Shown: positions 6,778 through 15,112, counted from the stretch's first letter. The stretch: DNA of 37,029 nucleotides from Candidatus Omnitrophota bacterium (GCA_003644385.1 QNCD01000007.1:1-37029), one strand, 5' to 3'. Notes: a model not told the origin generated them from the letters alone. Translations and numbers: made by a program.

Positions 6778-7767
6778 ATGGCAACTAGGATTTTAAACTT
6801 AAAAGGATGGCTGGTTTTTTGCCTTTTAACACTTCTTTTATTAGGTAAGAGCGCAGAAAGCTTTGCTTTAGATAAAAAAATATCAAAGACGTTATCCCAT
6901 TTTATTATAGCGGGCTTTTATGATCGGCTCCAAGACAGCGAAAGCGCGATAAAAGAATACAAAAAGGCCCTAAAAACAGATTATCAAAATTCGGTTATAC
7001 ATTTCAATTTAGCTTCTGTTTACCTGAAAGATAACCAGACCAAAAAGGCAATTGAAGAGTTGGAACTCGCCGCAAAATTCGACCCCGAAGCTGTGGAGCC
7101 GCATTTAATATTAGCGCTTGTATATTCAATCCAGAATAACCCTGAATTAGCAACCGCTGAATATGAATTAGCTCTTAAGAATGCTTCTAATCTTGACCCA
7201 AAAAATTTAGATATCTATAAAAATTTGGGACTGATTTATCTTAAGCAGAAAAAATATCAAGCAGCTGAAAGCGCATTCAGGCTAATTCTGGAACAAGGCG
7301 CTGAAGACGCGGAAGTTCATTTTTATTTAGGCAATGTTTACGATGGCCTTAAAGATAAAGAACGGGCAATAAGAGAGCTTAAAAAAGCCTTAGAGTTAGG
7401 CCCTGATTTTCACGAGGCGCTTAATTACTTAGGTTACCTCTACGCTGAAGAAAACATTAATTTAGATTCTGCAGAAGTGATGATAAAAAAAGCCTTAGAG
7501 TTAGACCCTGATAACGGCGCTTACATAGACAGCTTAGGCTGGCTTTATTATAAACAAGGTAAAATCAAAGAAGCGGTTATAGAATTAGAAAGGGCAAGTA
7601 AATTAATGCCTGATCCGGTTATCTATGATCATTTAGGAGATGTTTACTTCAAGATCAATGAGCGGCAAAAGGCAGAGGCGAGCTGGGAGAAATCGTTAGA
7701 ATTAGATCCTGAGCAGGAAGAGGTAAGAAATAAAATAGAGTCACTCATGACAAATGACAAATATTAA
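6778..7767 (+). CDS. Secreted tetratricopeptide-repeat protein
   Basis: A 329-residue protein made almost entirely of TPR helices. The track begins at TTG 6655, but the region before ATG 6778 is the coding sequence of the mS38-like gene in another frame. From the ATG, MATRILNLKGWLVFCLLTLLLLG followed by ESFALDKK makes a normal signal peptide, so export is likely. About eight TPR units follow, with the typical Tyr/Leu-Gly/Ala/Pro pattern, for example IYKNLGLIYLKQKKYQAAES and ALNYLGYLYAEENINLDSAE. TPR proteins act as protein-binding scaffolds; the partner is unknown. The last codons (MTNDKY) are supplied by the ATGACAAAT repeat. Confidence 0.8.
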   Translation: MATRILNLKGWLVFCLLTLLLLGKSAESFALDKKISKTLSHFIIAGFYDRLQDSESAIKEYKKALKTDYQNSVIHFNLASVYLKDNQTKKAIEELELAAKFDPEAVEPHLILALVYSIQNNPELATAEYELALKNASNLDPKNLDIYKNLGLIYLKQKKYQAAESAFRLILEQGAEDAEVHFYLGNVYDGLKDKERAIRELKKALELGPDFHEALNYLGYLYAEENINLDSAEVMIKKALELDPDNGAYIDSLGWLYYKQGKIKEAVIELERASKLMPDPVIYDHLGDVYFKINERQKAEASWEKSLELDPEQEEVRNKIESLMTNDKY

Positions 7768-7809
7768 ATACCAAATGACAAAATCTAAGGTTTTGGTATT
7801 TGTCATTTG
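7751..7809 (+). repeat. Inverted repeat of CAAATGACAAATA
   Basis: CAAATGACAAATA (7751-7763) and its exact complement TATTTGTCATTTG (7797-7809) form a 13-bp perfect stem. The loop contains a further CCAAATGACAAAA copy. The left arm encodes the end of the TPR protein, and the right arm ends in the TTG that the track uses as the start of the next gene. It may act as a weak transcription barrier, but no T-run follows. Confidence 0.65.
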
Positions 7810-7821
7810 AATTTACAGAAT

Positions 7822-8643
7822 ATGTCTTATAGCGAAGCAGAGATTAAAGAATTAGAAGCAAAGGCAAAAGAAGTACGGCGCCTTATTATAAAAATGATCG
7901 CTGAGGCAGGCTCGGGACATCCCGGAGGCAGCCTTTCTGCTACGGATTTAATCACCGCATTATATTTTTCCGTATTAAGGCACAATAGCGCTGAGCCAGA
8001 TTGGAATGAGCGCGATAGATTCCATATGTCAAAAGGGCATTGTTGCCCCCTTTGGTATGCAGTATTGGCATTATCGGGTTATTTCCCGGAAAAGGAACTT
8101 TTGACTTTAAGGAAATTGGGTTCTTTTTTACAAGGCCATCCGGATAAGCGCACTCCAGGCGTCGAGGTAGCTTCGGGTTCACTAGGCCAGGGTTTATCAG
8201 TAGCTTTAGGAATGAGCCTGGCGGCTAAAATAGACAAAAAAGATTACCGCGTTTATTGCCTGATGGGGGACGGAGAAATTCAGGAAGGCAATATTTGGGA
8301 AGCGGCAATGGCTGCTGCTCATCATAAATGTGATAATATTTGCGCAATATTAGATTATAACGGATTTCAAATTGACGGTGAAGTTCAGGATATTATGGGC
8401 CTTGAGCCTTTACTGGAAAAATGGAAGGCTTTCGGGTGGCATGCGATAGAGATTGACGGCCACAATATGAAACAGATCTTGAGTGCATTCCAAGAGGCTA
8501 AAAAAATAAAAGAAAAGCCTACAATCATCATTGCTCATACCACAAAAGGCAAAGGCGTATCTTTTATGGAGAACGTGGTTGATTTCCACGGCCGCGCCCC
8601 GACAAAAGAAGAAGCGGAAAAAGCGCTGGGAGAGTTAGAATAA
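7822..8643 (+). CDS. tkt: Transketolase, N-terminal subunit
   Basis: This is the TPP-diphosphate-binding half of a split transketolase, which moves two-carbon ketol units between sugar phosphates in the non-oxidative pentose phosphate pathway. Motifs are SGHPGGSLSATDLITALYF, FHMSKGHCCPLWYAVL and the TPP motif from GDGEIQEGNIWEAAMAAAHH to ILDYN. The track start is TTG 7807 within the inverted repeat. ATG 7822 (MSYSEAEIKELEAK) fits the family better, although neither start has a clear ribosome-binding site. At about 273 residues it is normal for the split form. It lies 5 bp from the C-terminal subunit. Confidence 0.93.
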   Translation: MSYSEAEIKELEAKAKEVRRLIIKMIAEAGSGHPGGSLSATDLITALYFSVLRHNSAEPDWNERDRFHMSKGHCCPLWYAVLALSGYFPEKELLTLRKLGSFLQGHPDKRTPGVEVASGSLGQGLSVALGMSLAAKIDKKDYRVYCLMGDGEIQEGNIWEAAMAAAHHKCDNICAILDYNGFQIDGEVQDIMGLEPLLEKWKAFGWHAIEIDGHNMKQILSAFQEAKKIKEKPTIIIAHTTKGKGVSFMENVVDFHGRAPTKEEAEKALGELE

Positions 8644-8648
8644 CTATT

Positions 8649-9578
8649 ATGACTGAAATGCTTTATCAACGTGATGTATACGGAAAAACATTAGCTGAAT
8701 TAGGACGGCAGAATAAAAATATTGTGGTTTTGGACGCCGATTTATCCGGTTCAACACGCACCAGCCTTTTTGCCAAGGAATTTCCGGAAAGGTTTTTTAA
8801 TTTCGGAGTAGCGGAACAAAATATGATTGCATCTTCCGCAGGATTAGCCAGTTGCGGAAAAGTCGTTTTTGTTTCTACTTTTGCTATGTTTGCTACCGGA
8901 AGGGCCTGGGACCAGGTAAGAAATACAATCGCCTACAATAATTTTAATGTTAAAATAGTCGCTTCTCATGCCGGAATTACCGTCGGGCCTGATGGCTCAA
9001 GCCACCAGGCTATAGAAGACATTGCCCTTATGCGGGTTATCCCGAACATGAAAGTCATTGTTCCCTGCGACGGCCCCCAGACAAAGGAGGCGGTTTTAGC
9101 TGCAGTAAATATTCCGGGACCTTTTTATATACGACTGGGAAGGCCGAAAGTCCCTACCATAGAAAATAAAAGTAACTTTAAATTAGGAGAAGCTCAGGTA
9201 TTAATTGAGAGCAAAGATATTGCCATTATTGCCTGCGGTGTAATGGTAGATGCTGCATTAAAGGCGGCAAACAATCTTTTAAAGAGGGGAGTCAAAGCCG
9301 GAGTAATAAATGTGCATACAATCAGGCCTTTAGATTCTAAGTCCCTGCTTGATGCTGTTGGTTCAAGTCGGGGTATTGTAGTCTGCGAAGAGCATAGCAT
9401 TGTTGGCGGATTAGCTTCGGCTATCGAGGAGGCCCTTACAGAAAATAACCCTTTAAAACTGGTAAGGGTAGGCATAAAAAACCGTTTTGGACAGTCCGGA
9501 GAGCCCGCGGAACTTTTAAAAGAATATAATTTGACCAGTGAAGATATAGAAAGTGTTGCTTTATCGCTTGCCTCTTAA
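8649..9578 (+). CDS. tkt: Transketolase, C-terminal subunit
   Basis: This is the pyrimidine-binding and C-terminal half (309 aa) of the split transketolase. The conserved catalytic-side glutamate lies in FNFGVAEQNMIASSAGLA near residue 60. HAGITVGPDGSSHQAIEDIA and PCDGPQTKEAVLAA are typical of the family, and the C-terminal domain contains VCEEHSIVGGLASAIEEAL. DXS and pyruvate dehydrogenase E1 beta share this fold, but the paired N-terminal subunit 5 bp upstream makes transketolase the best reading. The enzyme would supply ribose 5-phosphate for Prs downstream. Confidence 0.92.
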   Translation: MTEMLYQRDVYGKTLAELGRQNKNIVVLDADLSGSTRTSLFAKEFPERFFNFGVAEQNMIASSAGLASCGKVVFVSTFAMFATGRAWDQVRNTIAYNNFNVKIVASHAGITVGPDGSSHQAIEDIALMRVIPNMKVIVPCDGPQTKEAVLAAVNIPGPFYIRLGRPKVPTIENKSNFKLGEAQVLIESKDIAIIACGVMVDAALKAANNLLKRGVKAGVINVHTIRPLDSKSLLDAVGSSRGIVVCEEHSIVGGLASAIEEALTENNPLKLVRVGIKNRFGQSGEPAELLKEYNLTSEDIESVALSLAS

Positions 9579-9584
9579 AAGAAA

Positions 9585-10463
9585 TTGAACCTCAATTCCT
9601 ACGCTAAATTAAATCTCTATCTTGAAGTTATCGGCAGACGCAGAGATAATTACCATAATATCAGGACTCTTTTTGAAAGAATAGACCTTGGCGATAAAAT
9701 ATCCCTTAAGCTGCGGCAGGATAGAAAAATAAGGGTTATTTGCCAGGGTAAGTTCAAGGTCCCCAGCGGAAGTTCAAATTTTGCCTACCGTAGTGCCAAA
9801 TTGCTCCAGGAAAAATTCAGCGTTAAAAAAGGAGTAGATATTAAAATTAAAAAATCTATTCCTGTTGCCAGCGGTTTGGGTGGAGGCTCCAGCAATGCCG
9901 CGGTAGTGCTTATTGGGTTAAATAAGCTTTGGGGTTTAAGCTTAGAGAGGAAAGATTTAGCGGGCCTGGCTGCCAAATTAGGCAGCGATACCGCGTTCTT
10001 TATATATGATTGCCCCTTTGCTATAGGTGAGTGGCGCGGAGAAAAGATAAGTTGTTTGCCGGCGCTTAATAAAATGCGCCTTTGGCATCTTTTGATTATA
10101 CCAAAGATGAGGGTATCCACCGCTTCGATTTACGCGAAATGGGATAAATTTAGAGAGAGTTTTAAATTGACAAGGCCCAGGCATAATGTTAAAATATTAC
10201 TTCATGGGCTTAAAAACGCTGACCATGGCCTAATAGGCAAGGCATTATTCAACAGCCTGCAGGAAGTTACGTTTAAAACGCATCCTTTTTTAAAACAGGC
10301 GCAAAAAGAGCTGATTAAGCTGGGGTTGGAGGCAATTCTTATGTCCGGAAGCGGACCAGCAATTTTTGCAATTCTTCGATCAAGAAAGGAGGCAAAGGCT
10401 TTATTTAAGCGTATTAAGCAAAAAAAGAAATCCTGGCAGATTTTTATTGCACGCACAATTTAG
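9585..10463 (+). CDS. ispE: 4-diphosphocytidyl-2-C-methyl-D-erythritol kinase
   Basis: IspE phosphorylates CDP-methylerythritol in the MEP route to isoprenoids. This GHMP kinase (292 aa) shows the N-terminal SYAKLNLYLEVIGRR substrate loop and YHNIRTLFERIDLGD. The ATP-binding glycine loop is PVASGLGGGSSNAA near residue 95, and the C-terminal GHMP motif is MSGSGPAIFAI. The start must be TTG 9585: a stop codon (the TAA of the previous gene) lies three codons upstream in frame, and there is no ATG in a suitable place. That very short distance suggests coupling to the transketolase genes. It opens a gene order shared with Bacillus. Confidence 0.93.
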   Translation: MNLNSYAKLNLYLEVIGRRRDNYHNIRTLFERIDLGDKISLKLRQDRKIRVICQGKFKVPSGSSNFAYRSAKLLQEKFSVKKGVDIKIKKSIPVASGLGGGSSNAAVVLIGLNKLWGLSLERKDLAGLAAKLGSDTAFFIYDCPFAIGEWRGEKISCLPALNKMRLWHLLIIPKMRVSTASIYAKWDKFRESFKLTRPRHNVKILLHGLKNADHGLIGKALFNSLQEVTFKTHPFLKQAQKELIKLGLEAILMSGSGPAIFAILRSRKEAKALFKRIKQKKKSWQIFIARTI

Positions 10464-10563
10464 AGGGGGTAGCTATTGATAGCCAGCAAGAGGCGCGCAA
10501 TATTTATATTTTTAGAGAGGGATTCAGCGTGCCTGGGGGCATTACTCAGCAGGAGGAAAGCAT

Positions 10564-10956
10564 ATGGAAATTACAGAAGTAAGAGTGTTTTTGAAGGATT
10601 CACCGGATAAAAAGCTGAAGGCGTACGTTACTGTTACCTTTGACAATGCTTTTGTAGTTAGGAATATAAAAGTAATTGAGGGTTCTAACGGATTGTTTAT
10701 CGCTATGCCTTCCAGAAAGATAAAACAACCCTGCCCAAAGTGCAATTTTAAAAACGAAGCACGCAGTAAATACTGTAACCAATGCGGCACGCAGTTGCCT
10801 ACTACGGCTCGCCTGGCAGGCCAAGAGGTAAACGCGCAATTAGAGCATAAAGATATCGCCCATCCTATAACCCAGTCCTTTAGGGAATATTTACAAAAAA
10901 GAGTTCTGGAGGCTTACGAACAGGAAAAAGCAAAGACCCCTGGCAGTTTGGGATAG
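10564..10956 (+). CDS. spoVG: SpoVG family protein with an inserted zinc ribbon
   Basis: Residues 1-52 (MEITEVRVFLKDSPDKKL..., NGLFIAMPSRK) and about 95-125 (DIAHPITQSFREYLQKRVLEAY) match the two parts of SpoVG, a small nucleic-acid-binding regulator of about 85-95 residues. Between them lies an insertion of about 40 residues holding a four-cysteine zinc ribbon, C57-x2-C60 and C71-x2-C74 (CPKCN, CNQCG). This makes the protein 130 residues long. A strong AGGAGG site precedes the ATG. The position between ispE and glmU is the same as in Bacillus, supporting orthology. How the ribbon changes nucleic-acid or protein binding is unknown. Confidence 0.88.
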   Translation: MEITEVRVFLKDSPDKKLKAYVTVTFDNAFVVRNIKVIEGSNGLFIAMPSRKIKQPCPKCNFKNEARSKYCNQCGTQLPTTARLAGQEVNAQLEHKDIAHPITQSFREYLQKRVLEAYEQEKAKTPGSLG

Positions 10957-10972
10957 TCAAATTAGAAGAAAC

Positions 10973-10992
10973 AGAGTTAGGTAAATAACTCT
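10973..10992 (+). other. Perfect hairpin just before tRNA-Gln
   Basis: AGAGTTA and TAACTCT form a 7-bp stem with a GGTAAA loop, ending 4 bases before the tRNA. No T-run follows, so it is more likely a processing or spacing element than a terminator. The tRNA is probably co-transcribed with spoVG. Confidence 0.4.
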
Positions 10993-10996
10993 AATT

Positions 10997-11067
10997 TGGG
11001 ATGTCGTCCAATGGTAGGACACGAGAATTTGGGTCTCGCTATTCTGGTTCGAGTCCAGACGTCCCAG
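10997..11067 (+). tRNA. tRNA-Gln (anticodon TTG)
   Basis: A 71-nt cloverleaf: acceptor TGGGATG/CGTCCCA, D-arm GTCC...GGAC, anticodon stem CGAGA/TCTCG with loop ATTTGGG (anticodon TTG), and T-arm TCTGG-TTCGAGT-CCAGA. The discriminator is G and the 3' CCA is not encoded. It is embedded between spoVG and glmU. Confidence 0.95.
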
Positions 11068-11131
11068 CGAACCTAGGTCGCATTAATTAATATAGATTGT
11101 TTAGCTTAAAAACTATAGGTTAATAGGAATA

Positions 11132-12388
11132 ATGTTAAAGGAAAAAACCGCTGTTATTTTATTGGCCGCAGGTAAAAGCACGCGGATGAAATCAGATTAT
11201 CCCAAAGCCCTGCACCCTATTCTCTCTAGGCCGATGTTAGGCTATTGTTTAGATTTAGTTAAGAGCCTTACTGCAGATAAGGCAATTTTAGTTTTGGGAC
11301 ATAAACACGAACAGATAAAGCCGTTAATTCAGGGAAAAATAAAAGTGGTAATCCAAAAAAAACTTATAGGCACCGCCGACGCAGTAAAGATTGCTTTAAC
11401 TCAATTAAATAATTTTAAGGGTACGGTTCTGGTTCTTTATTGCGACAATCCTTTATTGAAAAAGGAGACAATAAAAAATCTTCTTAAACAACATATAGCC
11501 AGCCATTCCGAAGCTACTTTATTAACCGCAGTTACCGATAAGCCTTTTGGTTATGGCAGGATCTTGCGGGATAAATACCAGAGTATTTGCGGTATCATAG
11601 AAGAAAAGGACGCCAGCGACTTTCAAAAAAATATCAAGGAGATAAATACCGGAACCGTTTGCTTTAGGAAAGATAGCCTTTCCTATGCATTGAATAGGGT
11701 AAAGGCGGATAACCGCAAAAAAGAATATTACCTTACTGACACAATAGGCATACTTTATAAAAGAGGGTCTTTGATTGATTCGTTTAAGCTTGACGATTTA
11801 GGCCAGGCTTTGGGTATAAATTCTCGTTCCGACCTGGCAGAAGCAAATAAGATTATGCAGCGCCGTATTAACGAGGATTTTATGAAAAACGGAATTACTA
11901 TAGTAAATCCGGAAAATACCTTTATCAGTTATGGTGTTACGATAGGTAAGGATTCGATAATTTATCCCTTTACAGTAATAGATAGAAATGTTAAAATTGG
12001 TAAACGTTGTAAGATTGGACCATTTGCCCACATAAGAGGAGGCAGCCGCCTTAGCGACGATGTTTCGGTAGGCAATTTTATAGAGGTAAACCGCTCTAAA
12101 CTTGCTTCAAAAGCCAGAGCTAAACACTTTAGTTATCTTGGCGATGCACGGGTGGGCCGATTTGTCAATATCGGCGCCGGCACGGTAACCGCAAATTATG
12201 ACGGCAAAAAAAAGAATATTACAGTAATAGGAGATAAAGCTTTTATTGGTTCGGATACGATTTTAGTCGCACCGGTTAAAATTGGTAAAGGCGCTAAAAC
12301 CGGAGCAGGTTCGGTGGTTACAAGGAATAGGAACGTCGCGGCTAATAGCACGGTAGTAGGGGTCCCGGCCAAGCCGTTAGAGAAATAA
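11132..12388 (+). CDS. glmU: Bifunctional UDP-GlcNAc synthesis enzyme GlmU
   Basis: GlmU acetylates glucosamine 1-phosphate and then transfers UMP from UTP to give UDP-GlcNAc, the precursor of peptidoglycan and lipid A. The N-terminal uridylyltransferase domain has LLAAGKSTRMKS (about residues 10-21). The C-terminal left-handed beta-helix has HIRGGSRL, KHFSYLGDARVG with the expected catalytic histidine, and NYDGKKKN, ending in GVPAKPLEK. At 418 residues it is somewhat shorter than the Escherichia coli enzyme (about 456). The start has an AGGAATA site. UDP-GlcNAc links this gene to the lpx block downstream. Confidence 0.94.
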   Translation: MLKEKTAVILLAAGKSTRMKSDYPKALHPILSRPMLGYCLDLVKSLTADKAILVLGHKHEQIKPLIQGKIKVVIQKKLIGTADAVKIALTQLNNFKGTVLVLYCDNPLLKKETIKNLLKQHIASHSEATLLTAVTDKPFGYGRILRDKYQSICGIIEEKDASDFQKNIKEINTGTVCFRKDSLSYALNRVKADNRKKEYYLTDTIGILYKRGSLIDSFKLDDLGQALGINSRSDLAEANKIMQRRINEDFMKNGITIVNPENTFISYGVTIGKDSIIYPFTVIDRNVKIGKRCKIGPFAHIRGGSRLSDDVSVGNFIEVNRSKLASKARAKHFSYLGDARVGRFVNIGAGTVTANYDGKKKNITVIGDKAFIGSDTILVAPVKIGKGAKTGAGSVVTRNRNVAANSTVVGVPAKPLEK

Positions 12389-12429
12389 ATTAAATAAACA
12401 CTTAAATATTTAAATACGAGGTAGAAAAT

Positions 12430-13368
12430 ATGGATAAAATAGCGGTTTTTTGCGGGAATGCCCATCCTCAATTAGCTAAAGATATCTGTAAATATTTAAA
12501 GGTTAAATTATCAGAGGCTTTTGTAGGCAGGTTCAGTGAGGGAGAGATAAGGGTAAAAATTAATGAAAACGTAAGAGGAAAAGATGTTTTTTTGGTTCAG
12601 CCCACTTCACCTCCGACAAATGATAACCTGATGGAGCTTTTGATTATAATCGATGCTTTAAAGAGGTCTTCCAGTCAGCGTATTACTGCGGTTATTCCTC
12701 ATTTTGGTTATGCCCGTCAGGACCGTAAGGATCAGCCGCGCGTTCCCATTACCGCAAAATTAGTGGCTAACCTTATAACTACCGCTGGTGCAAACAGGGT
12801 GTTGACTATGGATTTGCACGCTGGCCAAATACAGGGTTTTTTCGATATACCCGTCGACCATCTTTTTGCAGTAGGCATTTTTATAGATTATCTGAACACC
12901 CTGGGAATTAAAAATCTAGTAGTGGTCTCTCCGGATGTGGGAGGCATAAAAATGGCCAGGGCCTACGCTAAAAGATTGGGAGCCGGCCTGGCGATTATAG
13001 ACAAGAGGAGAATCTCTCCTGAAAAAGCCGAAGCAATGCATATTTTAGGCGAAGTAGAAGGTAAGAATGCAGTGATTGTTGACGATTTGATTGCTACTGG
13101 CGGCTCGCTGATAGAAGCAGTCAATGCCTTAAAAGATGCTGGAGCCAATAGTATCCGCGCGGCAATTACGCACGGAGTATTATCAAACTCAGCAATAGAA
13201 AATATTAATAAATGCGCATCTTTAACAGAGTTGGCAATAACAGACAGCATACCGTTTAGTGAACAAAAAAAACACCCCAGGATTAAAGTTCTATCAGTTG
13301 CCGGGCTTCTGGGCGAGGCAATAAGAAGAATACACCATGAGGAGTCGGTAAGCAGCTTGTTTGATTAA
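12430..13368 (+). CDS. prs: Ribose-phosphate pyrophosphokinase
   Basis: Prs makes PRPP from ribose 5-phosphate and ATP, for nucleotides, histidine and tryptophan. The 312-residue length is standard for class I. Visible motifs are GRFSEGEIRVKINENVRG, the ATP-site FGYARQDRKD, DLHAGQIQGFFDIPVDHL and VSPDVGG. The PRPP-binding loop is AVIVDDLIATGGSL near residue 215. GAGGT lies upstream of the ATG. It sits in the conserved glmU-prs-rplY-pth order and would receive ribose 5-phosphate from the transketolase pathway and feed HisG. Confidence 0.95.
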   Translation: MDKIAVFCGNAHPQLAKDICKYLKVKLSEAFVGRFSEGEIRVKINENVRGKDVFLVQPTSPPTNDNLMELLIIIDALKRSSSQRITAVIPHFGYARQDRKDQPRVPITAKLVANLITTAGANRVLTMDLHAGQIQGFFDIPVDHLFAVGIFIDYLNTLGIKNLVVVSPDVGGIKMARAYAKRLGAGLAIIDKRRISPEKAEAMHILGEVEGKNAVIVDDLIATGGSLIEAVNALKDAGANSIRAAITHGVLSNSAIENINKCASLTELAITDSIPFSEQKKHPRIKVLSVAGLLGEAIRRIHHEESVSSLFD

Positions 13369-13422
13369 AGATAACTATAAGTACTGAAATTTTTATACAA
13401 AACACATTTAAGGAGCAATTAG

Positions 13423-14151
13423 ATGGATGAGATATTGTTAGATGCACAACCAAGAAAAGATTTAGGCGGGGGCAAGTTAAAGGATCTCAGGAGAAATGGT
13501 TTTGTGCCGGCAGTAGTCTATTCAGCTGGCAAGAAATCACAAGCTATACAGGTCTCTCATCGCGAATTAATGCGCTTGATTCACCATTATCATATAGAGA
13601 GCGTGGTAATTAACCTGAATATTAAAGAAAATAAGGATAAAGATCCCAAAGCCAAAAGCTGTTTAATCAAGGAGATTCAATATAATCCGGTTAGCGATGA
13701 CGTTATCCATGTGGATTTCAATGAGATTTCTTTAACTAAGGCAATAAAAGTGAATGTGGCTGTAGTTGCTAACGGAGAGCCGATCGGCGTAAAACAAGAG
13801 GGCGGGTCTTTGGAGCATATTCTTTGGGAAATTGAAATCGAATGTTTGCCAAGAGATATTCCTAAAGAAATTCCCATTGATGTCAGCCAGATGAAGATAG
13901 GCGATGCTATACACATAAAAGATATTGTTTTTCCCGCAAATGTAAAAGTCTTGGCTGATCCGGAGGCAATTGTTTTGACCGTAATTGCCCCGATAAAAGA
14001 GGAAGAAGTCGCACCTTTGGCTGAAGGGGAGGGATCCCAGGAGCCGGAAGTTATAAGGGAGAAGAAGGAAGCTGCCGAAGGGGAAGAAGGAACCCAGGAA
14101 AAGAAAGAAGAGAAAAAGGAAAAGAAAGAAGAGAAAAAGGAAAAGGGTTAA
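13423..14151 (+). CDS. rplY: 50S ribosomal protein bL25 (Ctc/TL5 type)
   Basis: The long, two-domain form of L25 (242 aa), which binds 5S rRNA through the N-terminal beta-barrel. The N-terminal domain covers about residues 1-95 (RKDLGGGKLKDLRRNGFVPAVVY) and the C-terminal domain about 100-195 (EIQYNPVSDDVIHVDFNEI..., IECLPRDIPKEIPIDVS). The last 45 residues are a highly charged Glu/Lys tail ending in two exact KEEKKEK units. The tail is encoded by a perfect 21-bp tandem duplication and is likely disordered. The ATG has an AGGAG site. The position between prs and pth matches Bacillus ctc. Confidence 0.92.
   Translation: MDEILLDAQPRKDLGGGKLKDLRRNGFVPAVVYSAGKKSQAIQVSHRELMRLIHHYHIESVVINLNIKENKDKDPKAKSCLIKEIQYNPVSDDVIHVDFNEISLTKAIKVNVAVVANGEPIGVKQEGGSLEHILWEIEIECLPRDIPKEIPIDVSQMKIGDAIHIKDIVFPANVKVLADPEAIVLTVIAPIKEEEVAPLAEGEGSQEPEVIREKKEAAEGEEGTQEKKEEKKEKKEEKKEKG
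14104..14145 (+). repeat. Perfect 21-bp tandem duplication in the rplY tail
   Basis: The unit AAAGAAGAGAAAAAGGAAAAG occurs twice in a row without mismatch. It is in frame (7 codons), so copy-number change would lengthen or shorten the acidic-basic tail without a frameshift. Confidence 0.8.
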
Positions 14152-14164
14152 AGCCCTTTCTTTT
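14142..14164 (+). terminator. Weak terminator-like hairpin at the rplY stop
   Basis: AAAGGG and CCCTTT pair around TTAAAG, and CTTTTCT follows. The stem is short and the T-run is interrupted, so only partial termination between rplY and pth is likely. The stop codon lies in the loop. Confidence 0.35.
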
Positions 14165-14195
14165 CTAGAGCCATCCTTATTTTTTAAATCAAGGG

Positions 14196-14762
14196 ATGAA
14201 GTTAATCGTTGGGTTAGGCAACCCCGGGCGGGTTTATATAAATTCAAGGCATAATATAGGTTTTGCGGTAATCAAGGCTTTAGCAAAAACCAGTAAGATA
14301 AAGTTTAAAAAAGATAAGAATACTTTATCTTTAAAAGGCAGAGGAAAAATAGCAGGGTTTGATGTGATATTGGCTATGCCGCTTACGTTTATGAATTTGT
14401 CGGGTATTAGCGTAAAGGCTCTGCTTGAGAAGTATAATTTGGATTTAGGAGAATTATTGATAGTTTGTGACGATTTAGACCTTAACTTTTCCAGGCTTAA
14501 AATCAGGGCCAGCGGCTCCTCAGCAGGCCATAAGGGGCTTGAGTCAGTAATAGAGAATTTAGGGTCTTTGAAATTCGCCAGATTGCGTATCGGAATCGGC
14601 AGGCCGCAGAAGAGTATGGGGGCGGCAGAGTATGTGCTGGCTTCTTTCGGGAAAAATGAGAAAAAGCATTTGCCCAGAATAATCAATGATGCCTGCGCAT
14701 GCTGTTTAAGCTGGGTGAGCGAAGGAATTTCTCAGTCAATGAATATTTTTAACAAGTGGTAG
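14196..14762 (+). CDS. pth: Peptidyl-tRNA hydrolase
   Basis: Pth releases tRNA from prematurely dropped peptidyl-tRNA. The 188-residue protein has the expected VGLGNPG motif with N9 and catalytic H19 (SRHNIGF). PLTFMNLSG and the catalytic aspartate in LIVCDDLDL are also present, followed by SAGHKGLESVIENLG. The AAGGG before the ATG is too close to act as a normal ribosome-binding site, so initiation may depend on rplY translation. Order, length and active-site residues make the call secure. Confidence 0.95.
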   Translation: MKLIVGLGNPGRVYINSRHNIGFAVIKALAKTSKIKFKKDKNTLSLKGRGKIAGFDVILAMPLTFMNLSGISVKALLEKYNLDLGELLIVCDDLDLNFSRLKIRASGSSAGHKGLESVIENLGSLKFARLRIGIGRPQKSMGAAEYVLASFGKNEKKHLPRIINDACACCLSWVSEGISQSMNIFNKW

Positions 14763-14819
14763 TACAGTCAACGATTAGCTTTTAAACCATTTGAATTAAG
14801 AAACAGAGAGGGCTTGAGA

Positions 14820-15107
14820 ATGAACAAATATGAAGCTATGTTTATAGTTAATCCGGAATTATCCGAAGAAGAAAAGAAAAGTTTATTTAAACAGATTCAT
14901 GAAGTGATAACTAAAAACGAAGGAGAAGTTACTTCGGCTGATATATGGTCAGAGAAAAGAAAGCTCTCTTTTCCCATTAAGAAACATAAAGAAGGCATAT
15001 ATTATCTGGTAAATTTTAACATAGCGGCCGGAAAGGTCACAGATATAAGACACGCTTATAAGTTAAATGAAAATATACTCAGGGTGTTAATTACAAGGCA
15101 TGAATAA
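14820..15107 (+). CDS. rpsF: 30S ribosomal protein bS6
   Basis: S6 (95 aa) is a ferredoxin-fold protein that binds 16S rRNA as a dimer with S18. The sequence YEAMFIVNPELSEEE and the later DIWSEKRKLSFPIKKHKEGIYYL are characteristic. The track starts at TTG 14814. The ATG at 14820, seven bases after AGAGGG, is preferred and gives MNKYEAMF. Its partner rpsR lies about 0.8 kb downstream, separated by a small membrane-protein gene and ssb. Confidence 0.94.
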   Translation: MNKYEAMFIVNPELSEEEKKSLFKQIHEVITKNEGEVTSADIWSEKRKLSFPIKKHKEGIYYLVNFNIAAGKVTDIRHAYKLNENILRVLITRHE

Positions 15108-15112
15108 GGGCT

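Noticed and set aside
13732-14247. 171-aa antisense ORF over rplY and pth
   Set aside because: It is a shadow of the purine-rich rplY tail (runs of Phe/Leu) with no start signals.
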